A stretch of DNA of 64,000 nucleotides. Origin: Bacteroidota bacterium (GTDB lineage: Bacteria; Bacteroidota; Rhodothermia; Rhodothermales; Bin80). Shown here piece after piece: positions 30,555 to 40,762 of the stretch. The notes under the pieces were generated by a model. It was not told the DNA's origin. It saw nothing but the letters and a program-made list of their open reading frames with translations, and ran no database searches. Position numbers and translations under genes: made by a program. The stretch spans positions 1 to 64,000 of the forward strand of contig JAPOTS010000047.1 of the NCBI GenBank assembly GCA_026709065.1, in the 5' to 3' direction. Numbering within the stretch: position 1 is the first letter of the stretch; each line of letters starts with the position of its first letter.

Positions 30555-33377
30555 ATGCTTTCAAAATACTTTTCATCACTACTCGGCCTACTGTTGGCAT
30601 TATTTGTAGTCTATAATGCACAGGCGCAGCCAATTCTAGATAGCCCTATTCCCATTGACAGCTCTGTCACAATCGGGGAGTTGGACAATGGAATTACCTA
30701 TTATCTCAGGGAAAACCATGAACCAGAGTCTCGACTTGAACTTCGTTTGGTGGTCAATGCGGGCAGTTTGATGGAAGATGAAGATCAACTCGGGTTAGCA
30801 CATTTTGTGGAACATATGCTTTTTAATGGAACTGAACGGTTCCCTAAGCAGACGTTGATTGCGTTTTTGCAACGTATAGGCATGCAAATCGGTCCAGATA
30901 TTAACGCTTATACCAGCTTTGATGAAACGGTCTATCAACTTCAAGTGCCAACAGATAGCATTGAGGTTGTTCGCAAGGCGTTTCAGGTATTAGAAGACTG
31001 GGCTGCTTATGCAACGATCAGCGATGAAGAAATTGATAATGAGCGAGGAGTCGTGATTGAAGAATGGCGTACCGGCCGAGGTGCCTCTGGTAGGATGTTA
31101 GACCAAATGATTCCAACGCTTTTAGGGGATTCTCGTTATGCTGAACGTCTTCCGATCGGTGATACACTAGTCATAAAAAACAGTGACTATGAAACGGTTC
31201 GCCGATTTTATAAATCTTGGTATCGCCCTGATTTGATGGGCATAGTGGTTGTTGGATCAATGGATACAGAGACGATGGAGTCTCTGGTTGTTGAGCATTT
31301 TAATAGCTTACCTGTTCCTGAAAATGTTCCCCCACGTCTGAGCTATGAAGTTCCGGCGCTTGAGACAAGATATAAAGTTGTCACTGATCCAGAATATAAT
31401 TTCTTCCCTCAAATTTCACTGCTATTTAGACAGCCGACTATAGAACAAAATACGATCTCTGATCATCGTCAATCACTGGTTCGATCCTTAGCTACCCAAA
31501 TGCTATCTCGGAGATTTGCTGAAATATCCCAGGATGGTGCTCAAGCTCCTTTTCTACTGGCCAATGCAGGAGTTCAAAATTTAGTCCGCGATGTATCAAT
31601 GCTTAATATTTTCGCATATGCGAATGAGGATAGCCTTGTGTCAGCTCTTCGCACGCTCATTTTGGAATCCGAGCGGGTGAGGCAGCACAGCTTTACCGCT
31701 GGGGAATTCACGCGTGTTAAAGATTCATTTTTACGCTCTCTGGAGGAGGCTTACAATGAACGTGAGAATACGCCATCTGCAAGTCATGCAGCCATATTGG
31801 TTAATCACTATTTGGAAGCCATGCCAATTCCCGGAGCGGTCAATCTGTTTTACTTAGCTCAAGCGTTGCTTCCAACCATTACACTAGACGAGGTGAGTGC
31901 ATATCTCCCTCAGGCTCTCAGCAGTTTAGACAGAGCCGTCATTGTGGATATTCCAGAAAAAGAATCTCTGGATTGGGTCACCGAAGATCTATTGGCCAGT
32001 ACCTTTGAAGAGTATATTGGCACTGAGGTAGAACCCTATGTAGATACAGCGTTGGATGTTCCGTTATTTACAGAAACGTTGTCTTCTGCTGCGGTGATCA
32101 AGGTAGATTCAATTCCAGAAATTGGCGTAACCGAGATCACCTTAGAAAATGGAATTCGAGTCGTCATGAAGCCTACGGATTTTAGGGCAGATGAGGTGCA
32201 ATTTACCTCTTTCAGTGAGGGAGGAACCTCCTTGTATAGTGATGATGAATATCTTTCAGCCTCTTATGCTAGTAGAACTGTTAGCAATAGTGGTGTTGGG
32301 GAATTTAATGAGACTGCATTACAAAAGGAGATGGCTGGAAAGCGAGCTTTTGTGACTGCATCAATTAGTGGATTATACGAAGGATTTAGCGGAGAGGCAT
32401 CCCCAGAGGATCTTGAATTATTATTTCAGTTGATCCATTTGCGTGCAACTCAGGCGAGGTTGGATTCGTCATCATTCCTTTCTCAAATCAATATCAATCG
32501 TACATTTTTAATCAATCGGGCGAATTCTCCCGATGCTGCATTCTTTGATACCCTTGAAACTACTCTCTATATGGATCATCCACGATACCGAACGACCACC
32601 GTTGAAGAATTAGATGCTATTGATCAAGATCGCGTATTTCAAATTTATCAGGAGCGGTTTGAAGACATGGATGATTTTGTGTTTATCTTTGTTGGTGCCT
32701 TTGATGTAGACCATCTTACTTCCCTTTCTCAGACTTATTTAGGGACGCTTCCAACTACTGAGCGTGAAGAAACTTGGAAAGACATTGGAGTTCAGTCACC
32801 GGAAGGTTCTGTTGTTAAATCAGTGTATATGGGGCAAGAGCCTCAGAGTCGGGTCGCCATCGTATTTAATGGACCAACGCCCTACACACCTGAGGCAAGC
32901 TATCATATGGAGTCATTAGAAATGCTTTTTGATATTCTGCTGTTTGAGGAGCTACGTGAAGAACTTGGAGGGGTTTATGGTGCAGGTGTAAATGGATCAA
33001 TCACTCGCCGTCCTAATCAGGATTATTCATTTACAATAAGTTTTCGATGCGACCCCGAGCGGGCTGAAGAGTTGACGAATGCAGTTTTTGTATCAATCAA
33101 AGAAGTTCAGCAAAATGGGATAGATCCCGATTATGTAACACGCGTCCAAGAGCAACAGCGTCAGGCCCGAACGGTCAGCCTTGAAGAAAATGGATTTTGG
33201 CTCAGTACACTACGTTCAGCTTACTATTCGGACAGCATGGTTCAACCTGAGGATATTCTAAGTTATAATGAACTTGTAGATAGTCTAACTGCGAGTGATT
33301 TACAGGAGGCTACCAACATGTGGTTGACAGATCGGTATGTACGCGTTACATTGTTTCCCGAAGAGTCTTCTGAGTAG
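30555..33377 (+). CDS. M16 (insulinase/pitrilysin) family metallopeptidase
   Basis: LGLAHFVEHMLFNGTERFP (HxxEH) and two M16 repeats over 940 aa. Signal peptide present. Confidence 0.92.
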   Translation: MLSKYFSSLLGLLLALFVVYNAQAQPILDSPIPIDSSVTIGELDNGITYYLRENHEPESRLELRLVVNAGSLMEDEDQLGLAHFVEHMLFNGTERFPKQTLIAFLQRIGMQIGPDINAYTSFDETVYQLQVPTDSIEVVRKAFQVLEDWAAYATISDEEIDNERGVVIEEWRTGRGASGRMLDQMIPTLLGDSRYAERLPIGDTLVIKNSDYETVRRFYKSWYRPDLMGIVVVGSMDTETMESLVVEHFNSLPVPENVPPRLSYEVPALETRYKVVTDPEYNFFPQISLLFRQPTIEQNTISDHRQSLVRSLATQMLSRRFAEISQDGAQAPFLLANAGVQNLVRDVSMLNIFAYANEDSLVSALRTLILESERVRQHSFTAGEFTRVKDSFLRSLEEAYNERENTPSASHAAILVNHYLEAMPIPGAVNLFYLAQALLPTITLDEVSAYLPQALSSLDRAVIVDIPEKESLDWVTEDLLASTFEEYIGTEVEPYVDTALDVPLFTETLSSAAVIKVDSIPEIGVTEITLENGIRVVMKPTDFRADEVQFTSFSEGGTSLYSDDEYLSASYASRTVSNSGVGEFNETALQKEMAGKRAFVTASISGLYEGFSGEASPEDLELLFQLIHLRATQARLDSSSFLSQININRTFLINRANSPDAAFFDTLETTLYMDHPRYRTTTVEELDAIDQDRVFQIYQERFEDMDDFVFIFVGAFDVDHLTSLSQTYLGTLPTTEREETWKDIGVQSPEGSVVKSVYMGQEPQSRVAIVFNGPTPYTPEASYHMESLEMLFDILLFEELREELGGVYGAGVNGSITRRPNQDYSFTISFRCDPERAEELTNAVFVSIKEVQQNGIDPDYVTRVQEQQRQARTVSLEENGFWLSTLRSAYYSDSMVQPEDILSYNELVDSLTASDLQEATNMWLTDRYVRVTLFPEESSE

Positions 33378-33511
33378 CGACTATTTCTGGTTACCTCCTT
33401 TGTAGTTGAGAGCCTTTATCCGAATTCATGATAGAACCATCAAATTTTCTACGAATGGATCATACAGGAACAAATAACCTGTTGAAACCAAGATTAGCAT
33501 TTCATACACAT

Positions 33512-33544
33512 CGTGGTAGAACCAAAAAGGTTCTACCACGTTTT
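33512..33544 (+). terminator. Strong rho-independent terminator
   Basis: CGTGGTAGAACC-AAAAA-GGTTCTACCACG (perfect 12-bp stem, 33512-33540), followed by TTTT. Confidence 0.8.
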
Positions 33545-33799
33545 GTGTGGAAACGTAGTAGAACCTAATTATAGTATTGGAAAAAAATTCATGACTTCAT
33601 ATATAATAATGAATATCAATAAAACCTCCAAGAAAAATAGGGAGTGTAAGCCATATCAATAGAAGATTGAAGTGAACGTTAGCTTACGCGGAAATTTGTT
33701 AGTTGAACACAAATCTCACGCACAATTACGCACTAATTTGGGGGCTTCCGTTTTTTAAGTGGCATAACATATGTGGTTTATGCATGATTTAGAATGATC

Positions 33800-35035
33800 T
33801 CATTCTGAATCATTGAAGAGCTTCAGCTGTGCTTGATCAAAAAAAGATTCACTCTGAGGTTGGGGTATGGGTTGAGTCTTTTTCGACAGCGCTACTGGTT
33901 TTTTGACAGGATTGGGCTGGGTGTATTTTTTATAAGCTTTTCCAATCATATCTAGGATGGCCTGAGTATTATCACGAGATTTTCCGTCTGGAACCGTATT
34001 GAGGCGGCTATTCCATTTTTTGTATTCTGATCTGAGGTGTTTCCTAGTCGTTACAAGATCCCAATTACGGTCAAGCCCTAAGAATTCATACGATTCACTC
34101 TCAACGATTTTTGTGATATCAAGGTGCATGATCAGATAATCTCGGATATTTTCAAATACCGTAGGTTCAAGTGCTGAGTAATGTGCAATATCATTCAGGG
34201 CAATGAACTGATTGTTATCTGCAATTCCATTGCATGTGATTACTTCAAGACAAAGGTCCAAAGTATCACTCCATTCATGAGGTGATGCCATATACCTGAG
34301 ACTCTTAATGAGAGCAGTCATATTTAATTTTTTAGCCCGAGCCCGTTGTACAGCACGGCGCATCATGCCTTGGTATGCGGTTTTTCTCTTCTGGTCTGTC
34401 ATACCATCACATCTATTTTTAGCATTATCTCGCCAGTGATGAACTCGACTCTTAATAATCTTTCGTTCCAAGGCGGACAGCGATCCATCAGCCATGGCTA
34501 CGGCCATAGCCACCTTTAAAATGATGGATTGTGTGCGCCTTTTCTGCTTCTCAATATAAACATAGCCCCAGTCCAATATCATCGGATCAAGATCAATCTC
34601 ACCTGTCCATAAGACACCTTCAAAATTTTCCACAACCTGACCTTTTTCTATGACAGGATCATAAGCAATATCAACGAGCCTGACAATGGCTTTTATTTTC
34701 CTTTCACCTCCATAAGGAGGGACTAATACAGTTTGTGGGATGATGCCTATGGTTTTCCATTTAGTAATTTTCTTTTTCAACCCACCTATCGCATCAGTGG
34801 AGAGTCGTAATTCATAGACCATAGAATGATCTTCTTGAAATAATTCTTCCGTGGATAGAATCGGATGAACCTCATCATCATCACAATCGAACAGAGAGAT
34901 AGACAACTCAAGCTCTTTATTATATGCGGTCTGTGGTAAATCACCAATGATATCAATCAAAGTCGTTGGAAGATTTTCTAGGGTTATTTCAGAGGTGCGA
35001 AGCTTTAGGGGAGTTTTTTTCCTAGCTACTGGCAT
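33800..35035 (-). CDS. TerB-like protein with degenerate J-like C-terminus
   Basis: 411 aa. LKVAMAVAMADGSLSALERKIIKSRV resembles TerB. The C-terminal YEFLGLDRNWDLVTTRKHLRSEYKKWNSRLN...QAILDMIGKAYKKY resembles a J domain without HPD. Confidence 0.65.
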   Translation of the reverse strand: MPVARKKTPLKLRTSEITLENLPTTLIDIIGDLPQTAYNKELELSISLFDCDDDEVHPILSTEELFQEDHSMVYELRLSTDAIGGLKKKITKWKTIGIIPQTVLVPPYGGERKIKAIVRLVDIAYDPVIEKGQVVENFEGVLWTGEIDLDPMILDWGYVYIEKQKRRTQSIILKVAMAVAMADGSLSALERKIIKSRVHHWRDNAKNRCDGMTDQKRKTAYQGMMRRAVQRARAKKLNMTALIKSLRYMASPHEWSDTLDLCLEVITCNGIADNNQFIALNDIAHYSALEPTVFENIRDYLIMHLDITKIVESESYEFLGLDRNWDLVTTRKHLRSEYKKWNSRLNTVPDGKSRDNTQAILDMIGKAYKKYTQPNPVKKPVALSKKTQPIPQPQSESFFDQAQLKLFNDSE

Positions 35036-35257
35036 GAGTGCGTATAATCAGATGAATTTCAATAGAGTGATTTACAGAATAATACGAAAGTCCATGATTG
35101 ATAAACAATTTAAGCAGGTATAATCTTGTTACGATTCATGTAATTTGGAAAGAATTTAACCATAGATATCACCTGACCACCGGTCAATCAAGATAGGTAG
35201 CTTGACATTGCATGATTCTGAATCTCGTTGTGTGATGACGACCCATGATTTAAATAC

Positions 35258-36760
35258 TTAGTCATCGCGAGGTCCACCCTTCATGAGATCAACGGTGATT
35301 TCTTTCTTCTTTCCAGAATCAGTATCTTCAAAGTAACAATGCATTATTTGATTGATATCATATTTGTAGGTCACTTGAATTTCTTGTCCAGGTGGTCGGC
35401 CAGGGGGTAATTCAAGACTTCCTTCTGCGATGATTCGAACAAATTTTGGATCAAAAGTTTCTTCCTCGTGATCACATTCAGTGATTGTACAATTAATTTC
35501 AGTCTGATTGGGGGCAACCGTATGATACTTTTCGGTCATTGAGCAAGGAATTGGAGTTCCCTTTTCAATGATGATTGAATTGATCAACCGGCGTTCCCCC
35601 ATGCCAAAATTATCATCAATCGCTCTTGTCCCAAAATGTTTATTTGCTACATCTTGAACACTCATTTCAGCGGCTGAGGCCTGTTGCAACTTAGTGAGTA
35701 CATCTGTATCACTACGATGACCTGCATACAACGCAGCTCCAAGCGCTACCACCTCATCAACATTAGCAATACTCAACGGATCTTGACCGAATAAATGTTG
35801 GACAGTTTGCTGAATAATTGGCATTCTCGTACTTCCACCTGCTAAGATGACACCATCTAAACGATGGGGGTCAACATTTCCTCCCTCAAGAGCATTTTCA
35901 CAGCAGAGATACACTTGTGTCACAAAGTTAGAGATTTTTGCTTCAAATTCTTCCCTCGTCACTTCAATCACCTGTCCCTTCACAAAAACGCTCACTTTTT
36001 CTCTACGAGATAGAGAGTGTTTCAAATCTTGGATTCTGCGCAGATCAAACCCTTCATGATTCATATGCTCTTCTGAAACGATTTCCCCAGTGAGCCCTTC
36101 GTATTTTTCTTTCACAACCGTCTGCAATGCCTCATCAAAATCAACACCTCCAAGTCGTGCAATGCCATCACTCCAAATCACTTCTACGGATTTTCCATCA
36201 AACTCGGCTATGGTAATATCAAAAGTCCCTCCCCCCAAATCAAATACAGCATATATGCCCGCTTGACTGAGTTTACCAGAATAGGCATAATACATGGCAG
36301 CCGCAGTAGGTTCATTGATGATATTGGCAAGTTCCAAACCAGCAGATTCGGCTGCATTGATGGTCGCTTGTCTGGCCTCATTGCTAAAATTTGCAGGAAC
36401 GGTAATGACCACGGGGGCGAGAGGGCCAACTGCTTGTTCAGCATAAGATGCCAAATTTTTCAATACATGGCTACTTAGTTCTACAGGGTTCAAGGAATGG
36501 GGTCCAATTGGATACTGCTTTGATGTCCCCATTTCGCGTTTAAAGCGAGCCGCTGATGATTTATCTTCAATGCCATAATCAGCGGACCATTGCCCCCATG
36601 CATCAACACCAACGCGCCATTCATCATTAATCAGTGCAACACAGGAGGGGAGGAGATACTTTCCTTCGGGATCAGGAATCATCACTGGCCTCCCAAATTC
36701 ATCAAATTGCGCTACAGCTGAGTATGTTGTTCCTAAATCAATTCCGATGACTGAACTCAT
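35258..36760 (-). CDS. Hsp70/DnaK-family protein, short form
   Basis: MSSVIGIDLGTTYSAVAQF, VPANFSNEARQATINAAESAGLELANIINEPTAAAMYYAY, FDLGGGTFDITI and LAGGSTRMPIIQ. It ends at 500 aa after a beta-type substrate-domain-like region, with no long helical lid. Confidence 0.92.
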   Translation of the reverse strand: MSSVIGIDLGTTYSAVAQFDEFGRPVMIPDPEGKYLLPSCVALINDEWRVGVDAWGQWSADYGIEDKSSAARFKREMGTSKQYPIGPHSLNPVELSSHVLKNLASYAEQAVGPLAPVVITVPANFSNEARQATINAAESAGLELANIINEPTAAAMYYAYSGKLSQAGIYAVFDLGGGTFDITIAEFDGKSVEVIWSDGIARLGGVDFDEALQTVVKEKYEGLTGEIVSEEHMNHEGFDLRRIQDLKHSLSRREKVSVFVKGQVIEVTREEFEAKISNFVTQVYLCCENALEGGNVDPHRLDGVILAGGSTRMPIIQQTVQHLFGQDPLSIANVDEVVALGAALYAGHRSDTDVLTKLQQASAAEMSVQDVANKHFGTRAIDDNFGMGERRLINSIIIEKGTPIPCSMTEKYHTVAPNQTEINCTITECDHEEETFDPKFVRIIAEGSLELPPGRPPGQEIQVTYKYDINQIMHCYFEDTDSGKKKEITVDLMKGGPRDD

Positions 36761-36761
36761 A

Positions 36762-38018
36762 TCAATTATGTTTGTGATTGAATCTATAAATTGCCACTCT
36801 GGCAGGAATTAAGACTTCTTTTTTTTGACCACCTTTCATGTAATAACCATCCTCTAGCACTTCTGCGATCTTACAATCGTCCTCTTCAATATCCGTGTCC
36901 AAAATTTTAGGGTAGTCCGAAACTCCAAAGGCAGTGCGATAATCGCTTCCGATATCGGGGTTATATATATGGACATCACATTCAAGGAGAGCGTCCTCTA
37001 AGAGGGAATGTATGGATTCAAGTTGAGGCGGTGAATCATCTGTCTGTTGCAAAAAATATTGGACGGCTTGGTATATCCGAATGAAGCGGGACACAAATTT
37101 ACGATAAATTGCGTTATCGTACCCCTTTTTGAGGCGTTTAATTTCTTGATCTCGTTCATCTAATGCATCACGCAGACTTTTGATAGATGAGGCAAAGTCT
37201 TTAGTCGCTTCGTTTTGATTGAGGCCTTGCTGTGCTATATCAGTATTTGAATTTGCGATTTCAATTAAATAATTTATTCGTTGAGCAATAAAGACAAGTT
37301 GGTCTGCATCAAGATCATTATCATTGGATTTTGAAGCTCTGGATCGTTTATATTGATTAAAGGCATTGATGCTTACAAGACATCCTCCAATAACCGCCAA
37401 CACCGTCAGTATAACAACCAGCCAGATAGGCAGTGATACAAATTGATCTGAAAGATCGAAAGATCTGGGAAACGTTTGACTTTCATGTGGCGCACGTAAA
37501 TTGGTCATTGTTGAGAGTAGCGAAATCTTGTTTAGTCTGGATTGTACATGATCACTCTCTAATCCAGTGAAACGCTTTTCAGATACAGAGAAACCTTTCA
37601 AATCTTGATGTAAGGTATGAACATCTTCAATGGTACTGTGCAAAGTAATATGGTTTAACTGCAATGTATGTAGCTTTCGCAAGCGACTCAACTCTGGAGC
37701 CCAACTATGTTTATTTGTAAATAAAATTAATGAGTAAATCTGATCATCATTAACGGTGAGTCCGAACCATTGATCTACATCGGGTCCTTTCATTTTGAGA
37801 TTTAAATCCAATGTTTCAAGATTCATCTGATTAATGCCACCCTTGGGCTGATCGATTGTTTGATGAGCATACCATTTGAACTCTGGATATACGGCTGTTT
37901 TACCCTGAACTTGGGCATGAGGGCAGATAATTAAGCAGGCGAAAAAAACTGATCGTAACAACCGTAGGTTTCGGTGATATGTATTTTTCTCACTCACGAA
38001 TCTTCTACTTAATCTCAT
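36762..38018 (-). CDS. Membrane-anchored GrpE-like nucleotide exchange factor candidate
   Basis: 418 aa. Signal/TM segments (FVSLPIWLVVILTVLAVIGGCLVSINAF), a coiled coil (LRDALDERDQEIKRLKKGYD), and a C-terminus LLECDVHIYNPDIGSDYRTAFG...CKIAEVLEDGYYMKGGQKKEVLIPARVAIYRF that resembles the GrpE C-terminal domain. Abuts the Hsp70 ORF. Confidence 0.65.
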   Translation of the reverse strand: MRLSRRFVSEKNTYHRNLRLLRSVFFACLIICPHAQVQGKTAVYPEFKWYAHQTIDQPKGGINQMNLETLDLNLKMKGPDVDQWFGLTVNDDQIYSLILFTNKHSWAPELSRLRKLHTLQLNHITLHSTIEDVHTLHQDLKGFSVSEKRFTGLESDHVQSRLNKISLLSTMTNLRAPHESQTFPRSFDLSDQFVSLPIWLVVILTVLAVIGGCLVSINAFNQYKRSRASKSNDNDLDADQLVFIAQRINYLIEIANSNTDIAQQGLNQNEATKDFASSIKSLRDALDERDQEIKRLKKGYDNAIYRKFVSRFIRIYQAVQYFLQQTDDSPPQLESIHSLLEDALLECDVHIYNPDIGSDYRTAFGVSDYPKILDTDIEEDDCKIAEVLEDGYYMKGGQKKEVLIPARVAIYRFNHKHN

Positions 38019-38211
38019 CTAACGGTGCAATTAGGTAGGGGAGGAAGAAAAATTTAACATGAAATCTCCAGCACCAATACTCAAAACATTGTCATTGGTT
38101 ATTAGCCCTCCAAACGTGATCAGATGCAATAATCGGAGTTGTGAAATTGACTTTAGACTAAACGATTCAAGGATACCTATGAGATGTGATAACCAGAAAT
38201 GGAGCACCATT

Positions 38212-39003
38212 CTAAGACAGGGTGTGAATTGTGCTGTAAAGTTTCTTCATTATTTCAATCATATCTGGGGAGAGAAATTTCTTAACCTGAGTGATCAGAT
38301 CATCAACAATACCTCCATGCAAGGCTTCTGCAATTGATCCAGCAATTGCGGCTTGGGTGTCAGCATCCCCTCCCAAAGAAATCGCATTCAAAATTGCATC
38401 TTCAAAACTTTCTGATTCAAGTGCGCAGATGATCGCCTCGGAAACACTTCCCTGACAGGTGACATTAAAGGAATATTTAGGACGGATTTGGTCAACGGTT
38501 CTACTCAGACAGTAATAATAAGTATCCTCAATGATCTTTCGTATGTCCTCGGATTTCTCTCCGTTCAATGCAAGCCAAATCGCATGAGTAGTCGCTCGGG
38601 CACCCCGAACCCCTTCGGGGTGGTTGTGAGTGATATTAGTGACCAAGTCGCAGGCTTCCAAGGCTTTCTCAAGGGGTTCCTTTTGATTTAGGTATGCAGC
38701 AGGTGATACTCTCATTGCGGCTCCATTCCCATAGCTCCGATACGCTCCCATGTCTGGATTATGAATCCACTTCCTAAAATTACCACCATATCCTTTTCCA
38801 GGGTGACTCCTACACCATTGACGTAGCATTTCGGAGGCCGAGGGTAAATGATCAGAAAGAAGTATATCTGCGACTGCCGCAGTGCATACTGAATCGTCGG
38901 TATACTTGCAGTTTGCTTTGAATAAATTTATGTCTTTAGTTTTGATTGGCTTCCATTCGTAGATTGAACCAGCAACGTCTCCAATAATTGCCCCGTATGA
39001 CAT
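38212..39003 (-). CDS. ADP-ribosylglycohydrolase family protein
   Basis: GAIIGDVAGSIYE, KYTDDSVCTAAVADILL and ISLGGDADTQAAIAGSIAEALHG. Confidence 0.9.
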   Translation of the reverse strand: MSYGAIIGDVAGSIYEWKPIKTKDINLFKANCKYTDDSVCTAAVADILLSDHLPSASEMLRQWCRSHPGKGYGGNFRKWIHNPDMGAYRSYGNGAAMRVSPAAYLNQKEPLEKALEACDLVTNITHNHPEGVRGARATTHAIWLALNGEKSEDIRKIIEDTYYYCLSRTVDQIRPKYSFNVTCQGSVSEAIICALESESFEDAILNAISLGGDADTQAAIAGSIAEALHGGIVDDLITQVKKFLSPDMIEIMKKLYSTIHTLS

Positions 39004-39423
39004 GAGTGTCTCCTATACTGTTAATAAGGGGTTTAAGAAATACCAAACATGTACACCTGATCTGAGATTGTCTATTATCGGGAAATTAAGTTTTCCCGTC
39101 TTTTTTTCAAAGACTTAAACGTCGGTGATGAATAAATGTTGGGGCTTCTAAGTCAAACAAATGAAAGAAATCATGGGCAGTGTCTTAATGATCAGAGGAC
39201 ATTTTAGTCACACGAAGATCCGTGAGATTGCGTCACTATGAGTGAGAAATAAGGATCAGATGCGGTTAATTAGGTTTGAGATTAGTTCGTGAATTTTCAT
39301 TATACTCAAGATGTGAAATTTTTTATGTAGCGTTGAAATATCTTTTAACAACAATAAAATTCTTGGAGGGTTGTTTTTTTAATCAAAGAGTTGTAAATTA
39401 AATAATTCAACCATAGATGACTC

Positions 39424-40746
39424 ATGGACAAAATTACTGATCGTAGAACATTTATCAAGACCGCATCCGCTGGAATAGCTGGGGCAACGCTTCTCAGTGC
39501 CACGCGCGGCCTTGCCTCTCCAACCAACCACTTGAATGCCGCAATTATGGGTGTTCATGGGCGTGGAGGTGGACTCGCATCCGCATTTGCAAAATCTGAA
39601 GGGTGTGAGGTTACCCATATTTGTGATGTTGATGACCGTGCAATTGCACATACTATCAAAGATGTTGCAGAAATTACGGGCGGAAAGTCTCCTGTTGGGG
39701 TGATGGATTTTCGAGAGGTATTAGACAATCCTGATGTGGATATTCTTGTGATTGCTGCACCCGATCATTGGCATACTCCAGCTACAATTATGGCCTTACA
39801 GGCAGGTAAGCATGTTTATGTGGAAAAGCCAGCAAGCCATAACCCAAGGGAAGCGGAGTTGATTGTTGAGGCTCAGGAGAAATATAATCTGGTTGTTCAG
39901 ATGGGAAATCAACAGCGCTCTTCTGATGAATCTGCTCAGGTCATTGATGCCATCAATCAAGGAATGATTGGTCGGCCGTACTATGCACGCGCATGGTATG
40001 CCAATAACCGTGGATCAATTGGAACAGGACAGTCTGCCCAAGTCCCTGATTGGCTCAATTATGAATTATGGCAGGGGCCAGCTCCCAGGATGCCTTTCAT
40101 GGATAATCGGATTCATTATAATTGGCACTGGTTCTGGCATTGGGGCACAGGGGAGATCTGTAATAATGGAACACATGAGATTGATATTTGCCGTTGGGCA
40201 CTTGGAGTAGATTATCCTATCCGAGTCAAATCTGCCGGAGGGCGTTATCATTTTCAGGACGATTGGGAGTTTTATGATACACAAATTGCATCCTTTGATT
40301 TTGAGGGAGACAAGACCATTACATGGGATGGACGCAGTTGTAACTCACGACATGTAGAGGGCCGGGGGCGAGGAGCCTCTATTCACGGAGAATATGGGAC
40401 AGCCATTATTGATCGTAATGGTTATATCGTTTATGATCAAGATAATCAGGAGATTTGGAAACGAACGCGTACCTCTGGGGAGGCAACGATGGATATTCGC
40501 GGTGGTGGAGGCTTGACGGATCGGCATATAACAAATATGCTTCAAGCGATTCGCGATGGGGTTTCGCTTAATTCTCCGATTAGCGAGGGGCAAAAATCCA
40601 CATTACTATGTCACTTAGGTAATATTGCACAAAAAACAGGGCGCACTCTTGAATGCAACTCCGATAATGGGCATATTCTAAATAATGAAGATGCCATGAA
40701 CATGTGGGGACGAGAGTATGAGCCTGGATGGGAAATCACTCTATAA
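39424..40746 (+). CDS. Gfo/Idh/MocA family oxidoreductase (TAT leader)
   Basis: DRRTFIKTASAGIAGATLLSATRG leader; DILVIAAPDHWHTPATIMALQAGKHVYVEKPASHN. Confidence 0.92.
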   Translation: MDKITDRRTFIKTASAGIAGATLLSATRGLASPTNHLNAAIMGVHGRGGGLASAFAKSEGCEVTHICDVDDRAIAHTIKDVAEITGGKSPVGVMDFREVLDNPDVDILVIAAPDHWHTPATIMALQAGKHVYVEKPASHNPREAELIVEAQEKYNLVVQMGNQQRSSDESAQVIDAINQGMIGRPYYARAWYANNRGSIGTGQSAQVPDWLNYELWQGPAPRMPFMDNRIHYNWHWFWHWGTGEICNNGTHEIDICRWALGVDYPIRVKSAGGRYHFQDDWEFYDTQIASFDFEGDKTITWDGRSCNSRHVEGRGRGASIHGEYGTAIIDRNGYIVYDQDNQEIWKRTRTSGEATMDIRGGGGLTDRHITNMLQAIRDGVSLNSPISEGQKSTLLCHLGNIAQKTGRTLECNSDNGHILNNEDAMNMWGREYEPGWEITL

Positions 40747-40762
40747 CTAAATCATCTTTTAA

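Noticed and set aside
38059-38337. 92-aa + strand ORF overlapping the end of the ADP-ribosylglycohydrolase
   Set aside because: Overlaps a well-supported minus-strand gene; no domain features.
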